A DNA stretch of 45,715 bases from Chloroflexota bacterium (GCA_021323915.1 JAJPKB010000374.1:1-45715); one strand, 5' to 3'; numbered from the stretch's first letter, positions 20,801-30,580 are shown. Made by a program: numbers and translations. Notes: generated by a model from the sequence alone, not told the origin.

Positions 20801-22541
20801 GGCTCACTTTGGTCTCAACCTCGACTTGATCCTGGATGATCTTGGTAAGCGCTTTGCTGTCCCTCCCACTGCGCTCCAGGCCGTGATCGGCCAGGCGATC
20901 CCCACGCATGCTGATGCCCTGGAAGCGATTGACCTCGTCGGAAAGCGGTTAGTCGAGAGATTGGCTGCGGTCGATTACGCTCCGGAGCAAGTAGCGGACG
21001 TGGTCGCGGCCGTGCTCGGGCCGGGTGTGCAGGACGATCCCTTACTCTCTGCCCCTCTCCCGCTCGTCGAGAAAGGGGTGTCGGCCGCGGCCGGCGGGGT
21101 GAGGGAGCCCGGCCGTGCGGCGGTGGAGCAGACTCTCCACTTCGTTTGCACCGAGCTGGTTCCGAATCTCCAACAGGCTACCGCCGAGATTGACAGCGTT
21201 CTCCATGCGCTCGACGGCGGTTACGTTCCGGCCGGCCCGAGCGGTGCTCCTACCCGGGGCATGGCCCACGTGCTTCCGACCGGTCGAAACTTTTACACTG
21301 TCGATCCGCGCGCGCTGCCCAGTCAGGCCGCATGGAATGTGGGCCAGCAGCTCGCCAATGCGCTGGTCACGCGCCATCTTCAGGATGAAGGGCGTTATCC
21401 GGAAAGCGTCGGCATCTCGATCTGGGGTACTAGCGCGCTGCGCACGCACGGGGATGACGTCGCCGAGATCCTCGCTTTGCTCGGCGTACGGCCACGGTGG
21501 CAGGCCGAGAACCGTCGTATCGTCGGCATCGACGTCATCTCGCTCGCCGAACTGGGGCGCCCCCGGATCGACGTCGTCTGTCGGATCTCTGGCTTCTTCC
21601 GGGATGCGTTTCCCCAGTTGATCGCCCTCCTCGACGAGGCGTTTCGGACGGTCGCTGCCCTCGACGAGCCGCCCGAGCAAAATTACCTCCGTCGACATCA
21701 CCTCGCCGACCGTGAGCGCCTCGTCGAGGAAGGAGCGAGTCCGGAGGAGGCAACGCGGATCGCGACCTACCGCATCTTCGGCTGTAAGCCCGGCACTTAC
21801 GGCGCCGGTATCTTGCCGCTGATCGATGAGCGCAACTGGCAGGGCGCGGCCGACTTCGCCGAGGCGTACGTGAACTGGGGCGGCTATGCCTACACGACCG
21901 AGTCTTTCGGCGTCGACGCGCGCGCGACCTTCCGCCACGCCTTGAGCGGCGTCCAAATCGCGGTGAAGAACCAGGACAATCGCGAGCACGACATCTTCGA
22001 CTCTGATGACTATCTTCAATATCATGGGGGGATGATCGCGACCATTCGCGCTCTGACCGGCAAGAATCCCCGCCGCTACTTCGGCGACAGCGCCGATCCC
22101 TCTCGCGCCCGGGTTCGTGATCTCAAAGAGGAAGCACTCCGCGTTTTCCGCACCCGTGTCGTCAACCCGAAGTGGATCGCCGCGATCCAGCGGCACGGTT
22201 ACAAAGGCGCGCTCGAGCTCGCGGCGACGGTCGACTATCTGTTTGGCTATGACGCGACTGCTGACGTCGTTGACGACTGGATGTACGCACGTGTGGCCGA
22301 GACCTACGCGCTCGATCCAAAGCTCCAGGAGTTCTTCCGGCGAAGTAACCCGTGGGCACTTCGTGACATCACCGGACGATTACTGGAGGCGGTCGAGCGC
22401 GGGCTCTGGGCAGAGCCAGGGGAGTTGCGGAGCGCGCTCGAGGGCGTTTACCTCGATGTCGACTCTGAGATCGAAGCACGCAGCGAGGCGACCGGTGTCC
22501 CGCGACGAACTCCGTCTCCGCGGCCGGGAGGTGATCCTTGA
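17886..22541 (+). CDS. cobN: Cobaltochelatase CobN with N-terminal 2Fe-2S ferredoxin-like domain
   Basis: This 1551-residue large chelatase subunit would insert cobalt into the corrin ring with ATP hydrolysis by the I/D partners encoded next. Residues about 30-130 form an extra domain with cysteines 41 and 45-47 ([10 protein letters not shown]) and 82 and 86 (GGCLGPC), resembling thioredoxin-like 2Fe-2S ferredoxins. The CobN body follows, with signatures such as [14 protein letters not shown] and YGAGI near the C-terminus. Two palindromic-repeat insertions are translated in frame, around residues 500-545 and 1050-1075. Start TTG 17886 overlaps the cobO stop and has AAGGGGG upstream. The stop overlaps the next TTG start. 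Magnesium-chelatase BchH/ChlH is related, but the cob operon favours CobN. Confidence 0.93.
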   Translation: MTLDRSQPDRGTIRRPTRNLVTRADGKLVNVARKSGQLFVCKNGCCCGHVESGHPPVPEAIYHNEWERRRLRNKVHLTIGGCLGPCPLANVVLLLFDGRAIWFHSFNTERQVLALYDYVEQMLAAQMYLPPPPVLADYHFTAFNWDAPALEPQPKSAPPTSSLATEPDGFLFLTQADTDLLALSKVASHLDPDFPPVRGYNLSHLKTAEDVAAFLAAVLPTAEVIILRLLGGANSFREGFERVVQHAERTGAWLLCLPGTDALDPELTASSNVGVPVTHEALAYLQLGGLKNYEHLLRFLSDHLLATGFGYDPPEPQPRHGIYHPDVPEGTLEAWRRRADPTRPTIGILFYRAHLLSGNLDFVDALVRAGEARGANMLPVYAYSLKDFPDGEEPSSGVLPSALRYFVSNGRPLVDVVITTMSFALGATDARGDWATDVLRRLDVPIVQAITASLSHDQWARSLRGLSPLDVAMNVAIPELDGRIIGVPISFKEEKPAADGDSSPLPLSRGWERGVGNTGESSPYPESSLPLDAREGQGVRDPGLGKRITNGSPIVQYMAQPDRVERIVGQALRLAALQRKPNHAKRVAFILTNYTGRVSRIANAVGLDSPASLLRLLQAMREAGYAISDLPPDGDTLFNLLVERGSYDREVLTDAQLAGAVARVPARRYQQWFATLPAKNQSEMAGRWDAPPGRHYVDDRGILALAGIAFGNAFVAIQPPRGYGLDPAAIYHMPDLPPPHPYHALYRWLNEPVEAGGWGADAIVHLGKHGTLEWLPGKGVGVSAECYPDLFLGDLPLVYPFIINNPGEGAQAKRRTHAVIVDHLTPPMTTAEGYGEIEELARLVDEYYQLEQLDPSKLPLLQQQIWALIQKARLDADLDQIVNWDSTQHRHEWEPQFHEDGVPYTISDLSGRDFAHLVENINGYLCELTSAQIRDGLHILGQPPTGAQLVDTLLSLVRLANLEVPSLRSGVAAHFGLNLDLILDDLGKRFAVPPTALQAVIGQAIPTHADALEAIDLVGKRLVERLAAVDYAPEQVADVVAAVLGPGVQDDPLLSAPLPLVEKGVSAAAGGVREPGRAAVEQTLHFVCTELVPNLQQATAEIDSVLHALDGGYVPAGPSGAPTRGMAHVLPTGRNFYTVDPRALPSQAAWNVGQQLANALVTRHLQDEGRYPESVGISIWGTSALRTHGDDVAEILALLGVRPRWQAENRRIVGIDVISLAELGRPRIDVVCRISGFFRDAFPQLIALLDEAFRTVAALDEPPEQNYLRRHHLADRERLVEEGASPEEATRIATYRIFGCKPGTYGAGILPLIDERNWQGAADFAEAYVNWGGYAYTTESFGVDARATFRHALSGVQIAVKNQDNREHDIFDSDDYLQYHGGMIATIRALTGKNPRRYFGDSADPSRARVRDLKEEALRVFRTRVVNPKWIAAIQRHGYKGALELAATVDYLFGYDATADVVDDWMYARVAETYALDPKLQEFFRRSNPWALRDITGRLLEAVERGLWAEPGELRSALEGVYLDVDSEIEARSEATGVPRRTPSPRPGGDP
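19389..19511 (+). repeat. Palindromic repeat pair inside cobN
   Basis: Two neighbouring copies of the C-rich/G-rich palindrome (CTCTCTCCC with GGGAGAGGGG, then CCTCTCTCCCGC with GCGAGAGAGG) lie in frame within cobN. They encode a low-complexity peptide ([13 protein letters not shown], then [11 protein letters not shown]) between conserved CobN segments ending GVPISFKE and starting [13 protein letters not shown]. Confidence 0.75.
21041..21107 (+). repeat. Palindromic repeat inside cobN (second site)
   Basis: CCCCTCTCCCGCTCG followed by GAGAAAGGGG, and a later GGCGGGGTGAGGG, make another copy of the same element family. It is translated in frame as [12 protein letters not shown] at about residues 1052-1074, in a region expected to be a surface loop. 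Confidence 0.65.
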
Positions 22542-24637
22542 TACATGGAGGTCCCGCTTTTCCTTTCAGTGCCATCGTCGGTCAGGAACGGCTGAAGAAG
22601 GGCCTGCTCCTCAACGCGATCAACCCACGTATCGGAGGGATGCTGATCCGAGGCGAGAAGGGAACGGCGAAGTCAACCGCGGTTCGCGCGTTTGCCCACC
22701 TCCTACCGGAGATCGCGGTCGTCGCCGACTGTCCGTACCGCTGCGATCCGGAGGGACCCATGCGTTGCCCGGACTGCCTGGCGCGCCACGCGGCAGGGGA
22801 AGATCTCCCCGTGGAGCACCGGCGCGTCTCTCTGGTGGAGCTACCGATCGGCGCGACCGAAGACCGGGTCGTCGGGAGCCTGAATCTCGAGCAGGCGATT
22901 AAAGAGGGAGAGCGCAGCTTCGAGCCAGGGCTGCTCGCGGCGGCCAACCGCGGGATTCTTTACGTCGACGAAGTGAATCTTCTCGGTGATCACCTCGTCG
23001 ACGTCTTGCTCGACGCGGCGGCGATGGGACAGAATTACGTCGAGCGCGAAGGCATCTCGGTGAGACATCCCGCCCAATTCATCTTGATCGGGACGATGAA
23101 CCCGGAGGAAGGTGATCTCCGTCCGCAGCTCCTCGACCGCTTTGCGCTCGCCGTCACCGTCGAGGGACTGCGCGATCCGAGTGAACGCGCCGAGGTCGTC
23201 CGCCGTCGAATCGCTTTCGAAGCCGATCCGGACGGCTTCCTCGCCCGCTGGCAATCTGCCGAGGAGCACGAGCGCACCCGGATCCGTCAAGCCCAGGCGA
23301 TCCTTCCGGAGGTTCAGCTCGCGGATCACCAGATCGAACTGATCAGTCGGATCTGCGCTGCCTTCGCGGTCGACGGTCTGCGTGGTGACATTGTCATGTA
23401 CAAGACGGCGCTTGCCCTGGCCGCCTACGCTGGGCGGCGATACGTTACTGCCGCGGATATCCGAGAAGCAGCCGATCTAGCGCTGCTTCACCGACGGCGC
23501 CGCCAGCCATTCGACGACCCGGACGGCGAGCGCGAGCAGCTCGAAGAGCTAGTCCAGCAGCATGTCAATGACCAAGACGAGGATGCCAAGACAGAGCCCG
23601 TGCAAGAGACTGAGTTAGACAGATGGCCTGAAAGCGACAACCGGGATAGAACCGCAGAGCATCGCCTTCCCCCTCCCCCTCTGCGAGAGGGGTCTGAACG
23701 GAGTCTTCCGGGAAGAGACGAAACTGAGCAGATCTTCGCACCTGGGACGATCTTTCCGGTGCGACGGTTGGGGCAAAATCGTCGGCGCGTCGGGGGGATG
23801 ATCTCTTCCGGTCGGCGGACGGCAGCGGTTGGCTCGGATCGCCTTGGCCACGAGGTGAGTGCACGTCTGCCAACCGGGGAGCTAGGCGCACTGAGCGATC
23901 TCGCCGTCGGAGCGACACTCCGCGCGGCCGCGCCCCACCAGCCGCAGCGCCGGCTCGCGCACCCGAACGGCCCCCGGGTTCTGATCGCGCCGGTCGACTT
24001 GCGCGAACGGGTGCGAGAGACGAAGGTTGGCAATCTGATCTTGTTCGCGGTCGACGCGAGCGGCTCAATGGCAGCGCGTCAGCGGATGATCGCGGTCAAG
24101 GGGGCCGTGCTCTCGCTCCTGCTCGACGCTTACCAGAAGCGCGACCGGGTTGCCCTCGTCGCGTTTCGGGGCGAGGTGGCAAAGCTTATCTTGCCGCCGA
24201 CCAACAGCGTTGAGCTGGCCGAGCGGCAGCTCCGGTCGCTCCCGACCGGTGGACGGACACCGCTGGCTCATGCGCTCCAGGTGTGTGGTGAAACGATTCA
24301 GCGTTATTTGATTAACCAGCGCCACGGCATCCCCTGGCTGATCCTGGTCTCGGATGGTCGTCCGAATGTGCCGCTTCGCGGAGGCGATGCTCTCGGGGAC
24401 GCGAGCCGCATCGCCGAACAGATCCGTCAGCGCGGGATCCGAGCGCTCGTCATCGACACCGAGGGCGGACCGGTCCGCCTCGGGCAAAACCACCGACTGG
24501 CCGAAGCCCTTGGTGCCGAGTATCTCCGCTTGGAGGAGCTCGCCGCGGACACGCTCGAAGCGACGGTACGGCAACGGCTGGTCAGACCTGACGCAAATCC
24601 CTGGGCAATGAAGGACGTTGTACCGTGGATGAGATGA
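22538..24637 (+). CDS. Chelatase AAA-VWA fusion (ChlI/BchI + ChlD/BchD type)
   Basis: This 699-residue protein is probably the ATP-driven motor for CobN. The N-terminal AAA+ domain has Walker [10 protein letters not shown] (residues 39-47), Walker [11 protein letters not shown] (about 140) and [20 protein letters not shown] variable charged linker (about 325-460) includes an in-frame palindromic-repeat peptide. The C-terminal VWA domain has the MIDAS motif DASGSM at about residue 506 and [10 protein letters not shown]. In one polypeptide it combines the I and D functions that magnesium chelatases place on two genes. Start TTG 22538 overlaps the cobN TGA and is preceded by GGGAGGTGAT. It overlaps the cbiX-like gene by 13 bases. 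Confidence 0.92.
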   Translation: MIHGGPAFPFSAIVGQERLKKGLLLNAINPRIGGMLIRGEKGTAKSTAVRAFAHLLPEIAVVADCPYRCDPEGPMRCPDCLARHAAGEDLPVEHRRVSLVELPIGATEDRVVGSLNLEQAIKEGERSFEPGLLAAANRGILYVDEVNLLGDHLVDVLLDAAAMGQNYVEREGISVRHPAQFILIGTMNPEEGDLRPQLLDRFALAVTVEGLRDPSERAEVVRRRIAFEADPDGFLARWQSAEEHERTRIRQAQAILPEVQLADHQIELISRICAAFAVDGLRGDIVMYKTALALAAYAGRRYVTAADIREAADLALLHRRRRQPFDDPDGEREQLEELVQQHVNDQDEDAKTEPVQETELDRWPESDNRDRTAEHRLPPPPLREGSERSLPGRDETEQIFAPGTIFPVRRLGQNRRRVGGMISSGRRTAAVGSDRLGHEVSARLPTGELGALSDLAVGATLRAAAPHQPQRRLAHPNGPRVLIAPVDLRERVRETKVGNLILFAVDASGSMAARQRMIAVKGAVLSLLLDAYQKRDRVALVAFRGEVAKLILPPTNSVELAERQLRSLPTGGRTPLAHALQVCGETIQRYLINQRHGIPWLILVSDGRPNVPLRGGDALGDASRIAEQIRQRGIRALVIDTEGGPVRLGQNHRLAEALGAEYLRLEELAADTLEATVRQRLVRPDANPWAMKDVVPWMR
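23665..23705 (+). repeat. Palindromic repeat inside chelatase linker
   Basis: CCCCCTCTGCGAGAGGGG with flanking C-rich bases matches the same repeat family. It is translated in frame as part of [13 protein letters not shown] in the linker between the AAA+ and VWA domains. Confidence 0.6.
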
Positions 24638-26715
24638 TTCTCTTGATGGGGCACGGGAGCCGGGACCCTGAGGGGGTGAGCGAATTCCTGGAGTTAGCTG
24701 CTGCGGTCCGCGAGGCCGCGCCCGCTGGACAGGCGATCGAAGTGGGCATCCTAGAATTCTCCGGACCCGAGGTTTCGTCAATTCAGGAGGCGATCGACCG
24801 CTGTGTTGCCGTCGGTGCCCGTCGCGTCTTTGCTGTTCCGGTACTCCTGTTCAATGCAGGTCATGCGAAGGAAGACATGCCAAGCCAGATTGCCCAGGGA
24901 CGAGCCCGCCATCCGGGCCTGGATCTGCGTCTGGCTCCGCCGCTTGGTATCCACCGCTCCTTGCTGGAAATCACCGAGGAGCGCCTCGCCGAGCTCGAGC
25001 GCCAGTTCTTCGTCGGCCACCCGGAAGCGACAGCGGTGCTTCTGGTCGGCCGCGGTACGAGCGACGCCGAGGCCAATGGAGACCTTTTCAAGATCGGGCG
25101 ACTGCTCTGGGAACGGAACCACTATGGTCTGGTCGAGTGCTGCTTCGCCGGGACCGCTGCGCCACTCGTCACCGAAGGGATCGACCGATGCGTCCGCCTG
25201 GGCGCCGAGCAGATCTTTGTCATCCCCTACTTCTTGAATACTGGCATCCTGGTGAAGCGGATCCACGCCCAGGCGCAAGCTGCCCGGGCAGTATATCCTG
25301 GTGTCGAGATCGCGGTTGGCGAGCATTTGGGCGTTCACCCCAAACTCGTCCAATTGATCCTCTCCCGAGCCAAGACCCTTGCCGGTGAGGGCAATGGGAA
25401 TGACGGAATGGGCGATGGACCGGTCGAGCGCCCCTGGCGTTATGTCCGCTTGCCTTATCATAGGCATCATGAGTCATCAGGCCTGGGTACTCCTTCAGGC
25501 GGGTTTTCCACTGCTCGGTCGCGCGGTAGTGGCACGCCGGTGATCGTCGCCTACTTCGATGGTCCGGCGGTACCGACCAGTGAAATGCTGCTCGGCTCGC
25601 TGCTTGATGCGGGCATGTCGGAGGATTTGCTGCGCGCGGCGCTCGGCAAGCTTCGGCTTGACGGGTGGAAGCTGACGGTTACGAAAGACGTTGCTCTTGG
25701 CGTGGCCGGCCGACGGGTCGATATTCGTCCGGATGCGTCGGTCGGGACTGCGCTCATTGGTGCCTCTGTGTCCATCGACGATCTCGCTGATCTGGTCCAG
25801 CGGAGCGAACTGGATTCTGCCAGCCGTGCCACGACGCTGCGGATCGTTGACACTCTCGCCACTCTCATCGGAGCCAGCCCCGGCCACGGTGAGCGAAAGG
25901 CGCTACGCCTGAGCATTGCCGAGTCTGTCCTGATGCTGGTCACGACCGTCGGGATCGTGGCTGGTCTAGATGCTCTCGGTGTTCAACAGGTCTTCGCCTC
26001 GCCCGCGTTAGCAGTGCTGGGCTCTGACAGCTCTTTAGCAAACTTAGAGGCCGTACTTGGCACCTCGCCCGCTTCTCTGGGAAGCATCGCTTTTCTAAAA
26101 TCACTCGCGACGTTCCGACAACCGTCAATGCATTTAGACCGGGTTGGCTGCGGCCTGGGATGGAGCGAAGATGGGTTGCCCAGTATGGTGCGCTTGTGGC
26201 TCGGTGAAGCGATCGACTTCTCTCCTCTGGGAAAGGGGGTGGGGTGCCAGGGGGATTTACCGGATCGCAAGCAACCGATGTCCTCGGCACCACTGAAATT
26301 TCTCCCCGACGGTTCGGTAGACTGGGGATCCATGTGGCAAACTTTTTGTGAGCTGGCGTTGGATGGTGGTCCGCCGCATCGCGGAACGATGCTCCACGCA
26401 CCACCGGGGGCTGACCCTGCTCGGCCGGCTTATCAGGCAGCCGTAAGAGAAATCATGCGAGGTGTGACAGCAGTGAGTGGTTTGACAGCAAACACTGCTG
26501 GCGAGTCAGGCTGGATTGCGATTCAGTGTGACTCGCCGGAGATGGCCCGCTGGCTTGCCACGGCCATCTTAGCCGAGAACGTCGAGGCACGTTTCGCGGG
26601 AGATTCACTGTTCGTACCGGTTGCCGAGAACTTTGAGCTTGAGCATGAGATCAAGAACGTGATTACTGCCGTCGCTAAAACCACCCATTACTGGCGCGAG
26701 CATCGATCGGGCTAG
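24625..26715 (+). CDS. cbiX: CbiX-type chelatase fused to LarC-like and unknown C-terminal domains
   Basis: This 696-residue multidomain protein begins with tandem CbiX/SirB halves (residues 1-260: [10 protein letters not shown], then [15 protein letters not shown]), which insert cobalt into sirohydrochlorin. From about 305 to 470 it resembles the N-terminal part of LarC, the nickel-pincer-cofactor insertase: [22 protein letters not shown], then [19 protein letters not shown]. The LarC HFHE ligand motif is replaced (RLSIAE) and the LarC C-terminal metal domain is absent. A repeat-derived peptide (about 530-546) precedes an unrecognised domain (about 555-696; [22 protein letters not shown]). 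Start GTG 24625 overlaps the previous gene; ATG 24634 (ATGA) is an alternative. Confidence 0.78.
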   Translation: MDEMILLMGHGSRDPEGVSEFLELAAAVREAAPAGQAIEVGILEFSGPEVSSIQEAIDRCVAVGARRVFAVPVLLFNAGHAKEDMPSQIAQGRARHPGLDLRLAPPLGIHRSLLEITEERLAELERQFFVGHPEATAVLLVGRGTSDAEANGDLFKIGRLLWERNHYGLVECCFAGTAAPLVTEGIDRCVRLGAEQIFVIPYFLNTGILVKRIHAQAQAARAVYPGVEIAVGEHLGVHPKLVQLILSRAKTLAGEGNGNDGMGDGPVERPWRYVRLPYHRHHESSGLGTPSGGFSTARSRGSGTPVIVAYFDGPAVPTSEMLLGSLLDAGMSEDLLRAALGKLRLDGWKLTVTKDVALGVAGRRVDIRPDASVGTALIGASVSIDDLADLVQRSELDSASRATTLRIVDTLATLIGASPGHGERKALRLSIAESVLMLVTTVGIVAGLDALGVQQVFASPALAVLGSDSSLANLEAVLGTSPASLGSIAFLKSLATFRQPSMHLDRVGCGLGWSEDGLPSMVRLWLGEAIDFSPLGKGVGCQGDLPDRKQPMSSAPLKFLPDGSVDWGSMWQTFCELALDGGPPHRGTMLHAPPGADPARPAYQAAVREIMRGVTAVSGLTANTAGESGWIAIQCDSPEMARWLATAILAENVEARFAGDSLFVPVAENFELEHEIKNVITAVAKTTHYWREHRSG
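26214..26260 (-). repeat. Palindromic repeat inside cbiX fusion (inverted copy)
   Basis: TCTCTCCTCTGGGAAAGGGG with GTGGGGTGCC following resembles the reverse complement of the repeat found at 33213 and 34062. It is translated in frame as [14 protein letters not shown] between the LarC-like and C-terminal domains. Confidence 0.5.
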
Positions 26716-26761
26716 GGGCAGCGGATAGAACCTGGGACGTTGCCATGAAGAGGGATGAGTG

Positions 26762-27442
26762 ATGACCGAGAAAGGACCGACGCTCGTCGGACGCTACGTT
26801 CTCCCGCCCGAGGAGATCGAACGGCTCAGCCTGCAGCGAGTTGAAGCCGCGCTTGGGGCGTCCCACCGGTGGCCAGGTCCGGAGCGGTTGGTCATCCAAC
26901 GGATGGTCTACGCGGCGGGTGACCCGACGATTGCCGATCTCGTTCGCCTCCACCCGCGGGCAGTCGCGGCCGGGCTCGCGGCGCTCCAGAGCGGCCAAGC
27001 CATCGTCGTTGACGTCCGCATGGTCGAGGTCGCGCTCAATCGCGTCTTCGCGGCCCGTCTCGGCTGCGCGATCCACTGCGCGATCGATCTTCCGTCGACT
27101 GTCGCGGAGGCACGCCGTCAGCGCTTGCCACGATCCGTGGTGGCGATGCGTGCGCTCGCTCGCCATGCGCAAGACGGCGTGGTGGTGATTGGCAATGCCC
27201 CGACCGCACTGCTGAGCCTGCTCGACCTAGTCGACGCCGAGCAGGTCCGACCGGCCCTGATCATTGGCACCCCGGTGGGATTCGTGGCTGCTGCGGAGTC
27301 AAAGGCGGAGCTTGCCACGCGAACGCTCCCTTTCATTACCGTCGAGGGTACTCGTGGCGGATCGGCACTAGCGGCTGCCGCTACCAATGCGCTGCTCCAG
27401 CTAGCTGTAGCTGATGGCATTGGCAGACCATCCTCATCCTAA
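26762..27442 (+). CDS. cbiC: Precorrin-8X/cobalt-precorrin-8 methylmutase
   Basis: CbiC/CobH moves the C11 methyl group to C12, giving (cobalt-)hydrogenobyrinic or cobyrinic acid. The 226-residue protein shows family segments RMVYAAGDPTIADLV, IVVDVRMVEVAL, LPRSVVAMRAL and GNAPTALLSLLDLV. The residue expected to be the catalytic histidine (RxxH in characterised CobH) is tyrosine here (RMVY, Tyr50), which is unusual. ATG 26762 is preferred over GTG 26759 because of GAGGG spacing. The last residues (GRPSSS) are encoded by a palindromic repeat at the gene's end. It lies 46 bases after the cbiX fusion gene. Confidence 0.92.
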   Translation: MTEKGPTLVGRYVLPPEEIERLSLQRVEAALGASHRWPGPERLVIQRMVYAAGDPTIADLVRLHPRAVAAGLAALQSGQAIVVDVRMVEVALNRVFAARLGCAIHCAIDLPSTVAEARRQRLPRSVVAMRALARHAQDGVVVIGNAPTALLSLLDLVDAEQVRPALIIGTPVGFVAAAESKAELATRTLPFITVEGTRGGSALAAAATNALLQLAVADGIGRPSSS

Positions 27443-27475
27443 CCTTCTTCCAGAGTGAGAGGGAATCTGATATAG
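27412..27475 (+). repeat. Palindromic repeat at cbiC 3' end
   Basis: ATTGGCAGACCATCCTCATC, then CTAACCTTCTTCCAGAG and TGAGAGGGAATCTGA, match the second half of the extended repeat at 33213-33302. The copy overlaps the cbiC stop codon and supplies its last few codons. Confidence 0.6.
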
Positions 27476-27506
27476 AGTCCTAAAGAAAAAGTGTGAAACG
27501 AGCCAG

Positions 27507-28616
27507 ATGGGCGACGACGAGAGTTATCAACGGATAAGGCGCCGCGGCATGCGCACCGGCTACACCACTGGCGCCTGCGCGACTGCCGCCGCGAAAGCCG
27601 CGACCGAGGCATTGATCAATCAGCGCCGGGTGAGCGAGGTGACGATTCATCTCCCCATCGGCCGGGACGCTAGCTTCGCGATCGTGTCCTGCGAAATTCA
27701 GCCAGAATCCTGTCGGTGCGCGGTGATCAAAGACGCGGGTGACGATCCGGACGTGACCAACGGAGCCGAGATCCGGGCCGAGGTCCGCTGGGACAACAGG
27801 ACAGGCATCCACCTGCAGGGCGGGGAGGGAGTTGGCGTAGTGACCCGGCCCGGACTGGGGCTCGAGGTGGGCGGACCAGCGATCAATCCGGTCCCCCGGC
27901 GGATGATCACCGAAGCGGTAACGGAAGCCGCGGGCGCGCTGCTCGCCGAACGCGGGCTCGTGGTCGAGATCTCAGTGCCGCGTGGGGCAGAACTGGCGAA
28001 AAAGACGCTCAACGCGCGCCTCGGCATCATCGGAGGTCTCTCGATCCTGGGCACGACCGGCATTGTCCAGCCCTGGTCGACAGCCGCTTGGCGCGCCAGC
28101 GTCGAGCAGGCGATCGACGTGGCGGCGGCGAATGGTCAGCGCCACGTGGTTCTCACGACTGGTGGCCGAAGCGAAAAATTCGCGATGAAGATCCTGCCCT
28201 TGCCGGAGATTGCCTTTGTCGAGATGGGCATTTTCACCGGCACGGCGCTCCGTCGCTGCGTCGCTCGCGAGATAGAAAGCGTGACGTTGGGAGGCATGGT
28301 AGGGAAGTTTGCCAAGCTGGCTCAGGGCCATTTCCAGACCCACGTCGCCGGTAACCAGGTCGATCCGATTTTTCTGGCCGAGCTCGCGGCGCGGGCCGGT
28401 GCCGGCCCGACGGTGCAGGAAGCAATTCGGACAGCCAACACAGCCCGCCATGTTCAGGAGATTGTCCTGGACGCCGGGGTGGAGGGCTTTTTCCAGGTCT
28501 TGACCGAGGAAGTCGCGGAGCGGAGCTTTGCCTTCGTGCGTGGCAAGCTTCGTGTTGAGGCGATCCTCTTCGACTTCGACGGGCGCGTGCTCGGATGGGC
28601 AGAACGGCATGGCTGA
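27507..28616 (+). CDS. cbiD: Cobalt-precorrin-5B C1-methyltransferase
   Basis: CbiD methylates C1 of cobalt-precorrin-5B in the oxygen-independent pathway. The 369-residue protein has the N-terminal signature LRTGYTTGACATAAAKAA in the form MRTGYTTGACATAAAKAA, then NDAGDDPDVT-like KDAGDDPDVTNGAEI, GVGVVTRPGLGL and TTGGRSEKFA. Length is typical. The start ATG 27507 follows a repeat-containing 64-base gap and has only a weak Shine-Dalgarno. Its TGA overlaps the start region of cbiET by 8 bases. Presence of CbiD with CbiG points to anaerobic-type ring contraction rather than CobG/CobF chemistry. Confidence 0.94.
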   Translation: MGDDESYQRIRRRGMRTGYTTGACATAAAKAATEALINQRRVSEVTIHLPIGRDASFAIVSCEIQPESCRCAVIKDAGDDPDVTNGAEIRAEVRWDNRTGIHLQGGEGVGVVTRPGLGLEVGGPAINPVPRRMITEAVTEAAGALLAERGLVVEISVPRGAELAKKTLNARLGIIGGLSILGTTGIVQPWSTAAWRASVEQAIDVAAANGQRHVVLTTGGRSEKFAMKILPLPEIAFVEMGIFTGTALRRCVAREIESVTLGGMVGKFAKLAQGHFQTHVAGNQVDPIFLAELAARAGAGPTVQEAIRTANTARHVQEIVLDAGVEGFFQVLTEEVAERSFAFVRGKLRVEAILFDFDGRVLGWAERHG

Positions 28617-29814
28617 GATCGTAGTCGTCGGCATCACCGATCGTGGAGCGGAGAGTCTCTCACCCGAAGCGCGGCGGCTGGTCGCAGAGGCTACGCTCCT
28701 CTGTGGAGGCGAGCGCCATCTGGCGTTCTTTCCGGACCATCCGTCCGAGCGATTCGTGATCAAAGCGAACCTGATTGAGCTGGTCGAGCGGCTGCAACGA
28801 GCGACCGGGCCAGTCGTCGTGCTCGCCTCCGGTGATCCGGATTGGTACGGCGTCGGGCCGTACCTCGCCGAGCGGTTGGGACGGGAGCGAGTCCGGATTC
28901 TCCCGAATCTGAGCGCGATCCAGCTCGCGTTCGCACGTCTGGGGCTGTCCTGGCACGACGCGATCCAGTTGAGCGCGCATGGTCGACCATTGGATAGTAT
29001 CCTTCCGGCCGCGCTCGTCGCGCCCAAAGCGGTCATCCTGACCGATGACCGAAACACCCCGGCGGCGATCGCAAGGGCACTGCTCGAGGCAGGTGACGAA
29101 GACGCACTTGCCGACGTCTTCGAGCACCTTGGTGGTCCAGCCGAGCGGCACGTCGCCGGGACGCTCCGCGACCTCGTCGATCAATCATTCGCTCCCTTGA
29201 ATCTACTGATCGTTCGTCACCGCCATACCCCACGCCCCTGGCCCCTCGGTCTGCCTGAGAAGTCCTTCCAGCATCAGAATGGGCTGATCACCAAAGCCGA
29301 GGTGCGCGTGGTGAGCCTGGCAAAGCTGCGGCTGCACGAGCGAGCGACGCTCTGGGACATCGGAGCTGGCTGCGGCTCGGTCGCGATTGAGGCCGCTGCC
29401 CTTCTGCGCTACGGTCGGGTCTACGCGATCGAGCGTGACCCCAAGCAGATCGAGCTTCTAGAGGAGAATCGGCGACGATTCGGCGCCGGCAACCTCGTTG
29501 TCGTCGCTGATGAAGCGCCGGCCGTCCTCGCCGATCTGCCAGACCCCGACGCTGTCTTCGTGGGTGGAAGCGGTGGCCAACTCGATGCCATCCTGCGCAC
29601 GACAAGGGCGCGTCTCCTCCCTGGTGGTCGCATTGTTGTCAACCTCATCGGGATCGAGCATCTCGGTCGACTGGTTGGAGAAGAATCGAATCTCGACTGG
29701 TCAGTCGAGGTCACCCAGGTAAGCGTGGCACGGAGCACCGTCACGGCCGGGCTAACCCGGCTGGCAGCGCTGAATCCAGTATTCGTCGTTACTTTCTGGA
29801 GAACAGACAAGTGA
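28609..29814 (+). CDS. cbiET: Precorrin-6Y/7 C5,15-methyltransferase (CbiE-CbiT fusion)
   Basis: This 401-residue fusion methylates C5 and C15 and decarboxylates the C12 acetate side chain, like CobL. Residues 1-200 are the CbiE tetrapyrrole methylase (VVGITDRGAESL, then VLASGDPDWYGVG). Residues about 205-401 are the CbiT class-I methyltransferase with the SAM motif LWDIGAGCGSVAIEAA and a late VFVGGSGGQLDAIL. An in-frame start at 28528 lies inside cbiD; ATG 28609 was chosen because MAEIVVVGI begins the methylase fold and overlaps the cbiD stop. The cbiL gene follows after 43 bases. Confidence 0.94.
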   Translation: MAEIVVVGITDRGAESLSPEARRLVAEATLLCGGERHLAFFPDHPSERFVIKANLIELVERLQRATGPVVVLASGDPDWYGVGPYLAERLGRERVRILPNLSAIQLAFARLGLSWHDAIQLSAHGRPLDSILPAALVAPKAVILTDDRNTPAAIARALLEAGDEDALADVFEHLGGPAERHVAGTLRDLVDQSFAPLNLLIVRHRHTPRPWPLGLPEKSFQHQNGLITKAEVRVVSLAKLRLHERATLWDIGAGCGSVAIEAAALLRYGRVYAIERDPKQIELLEENRRRFGAGNLVVVADEAPAVLADLPDPDAVFVGGSGGQLDAILRTTRARLLPGGRIVVNLIGIEHLGRLVGEESNLDWSVEVTQVSVARSTVTAGLTRLAALNPVFVVTFWRTDK

Positions 29815-29857
29815 CAATTGGAGGAGGTGAGGGGATTTCGGCGGAGGAGAGGTCGGC

Positions 29858-30580
29858 ATGAATAGGCAGACCGTGGGCACGCTCTATGGGATTGGCGTCG
29901 GTCCCGGCGATCCGGAGCTCTTGACACTCAAAGCGTACCGTCTCCTCCGCGAGCTGTCGCTCGTCTACGTCCCGGTCGCGCGGCCGGGCGCGCCCAGCTA
30001 CGCGCGGACCATCGTCGAGGCGTACCTCGATCCGAGCCGCCAGCAGATTGTTGAGCTCGTCTTTGCGATGCGGGAAGACCACGAGCGAATGGCTGAACAG
30101 TGGCGGATCAACGCGCGTCGGATCGCTGATGAATTGGTCGCAGGGAGAGATGTCGGCTTTCTCACCGAGGGTGACCCGCTGCTCTACAGCACATTCGTCC
30201 ACGTGGTGACAGTTCTGACGGACATCTGTCCTGATGTGGCGGTCATTGTCGTGCCTGGCGTCTCATCAGTTCAGGCGGCTGCCGCGGCGGTCCGGGTCCC
30301 GCTGGCCGATCGTGACGAGCGGCTCGCGATTCTTCCGGCCACCTACGAGTGCACGGGATTACAAACCGCGCTCGCAACGTTTGACACTGTGGTCTTGCTG
30401 AAAGTGGCGAGCGTGATCGACCGTGTGCTCGACCTATTGGAAGAAGTTGGTCTGATCGATCATGCCGTGTACGTCTCGCGTGTTGGTTGGCCGGAAGAGA
30501 GGCTTGTCCACGACGTACGCTCGTTGCGGGGACAGAAGCTCGATTATTTCTCATTATTAATTATTCGGAGCAAGCGGTGA
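29858..30580 (+). CDS. cbiL: Precorrin-2/cobalt-factor II C20-methyltransferase
   Basis: CbiL/CobI is the SAM-dependent methyltransferase that adds a methyl group at C20 of the tetrapyrrole. The 240-residue protein begins GTLYGIGVGPGDPELLTLKA, the canonical N-terminus, and has FLTEGDPLLYSTF and VPGVSSVQAAAA. The ATG 29858 is preceded by GGAGGAG. Its TGA overlaps the GTG start of the next gene (GTGA), so the two are translationally coupled. Whether it prefers precorrin-2 or cobalt-factor II cannot be told from sequence. Confidence 0.94.
   Translation: MNRQTVGTLYGIGVGPGDPELLTLKAYRLLRELSLVYVPVARPGAPSYARTIVEAYLDPSRQQIVELVFAMREDHERMAEQWRINARRIADELVAGRDVGFLTEGDPLLYSTFVHVVTVLTDICPDVAVIVVPGVSSVQAAAAAVRVPLADRDERLAILPATYECTGLQTALATFDTVVLLKVASVIDRVLDLLEEVGLIDHAVYVSRVGWPEERLVHDVRSLRGQKLDYFSLLIIRSKR

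Noticed and set aside
19656-22196. Two long minus-strand ORFs inside cobN
   Set aside because: Both are shadows of the CobN frame, which carries conserved motifs throughout.
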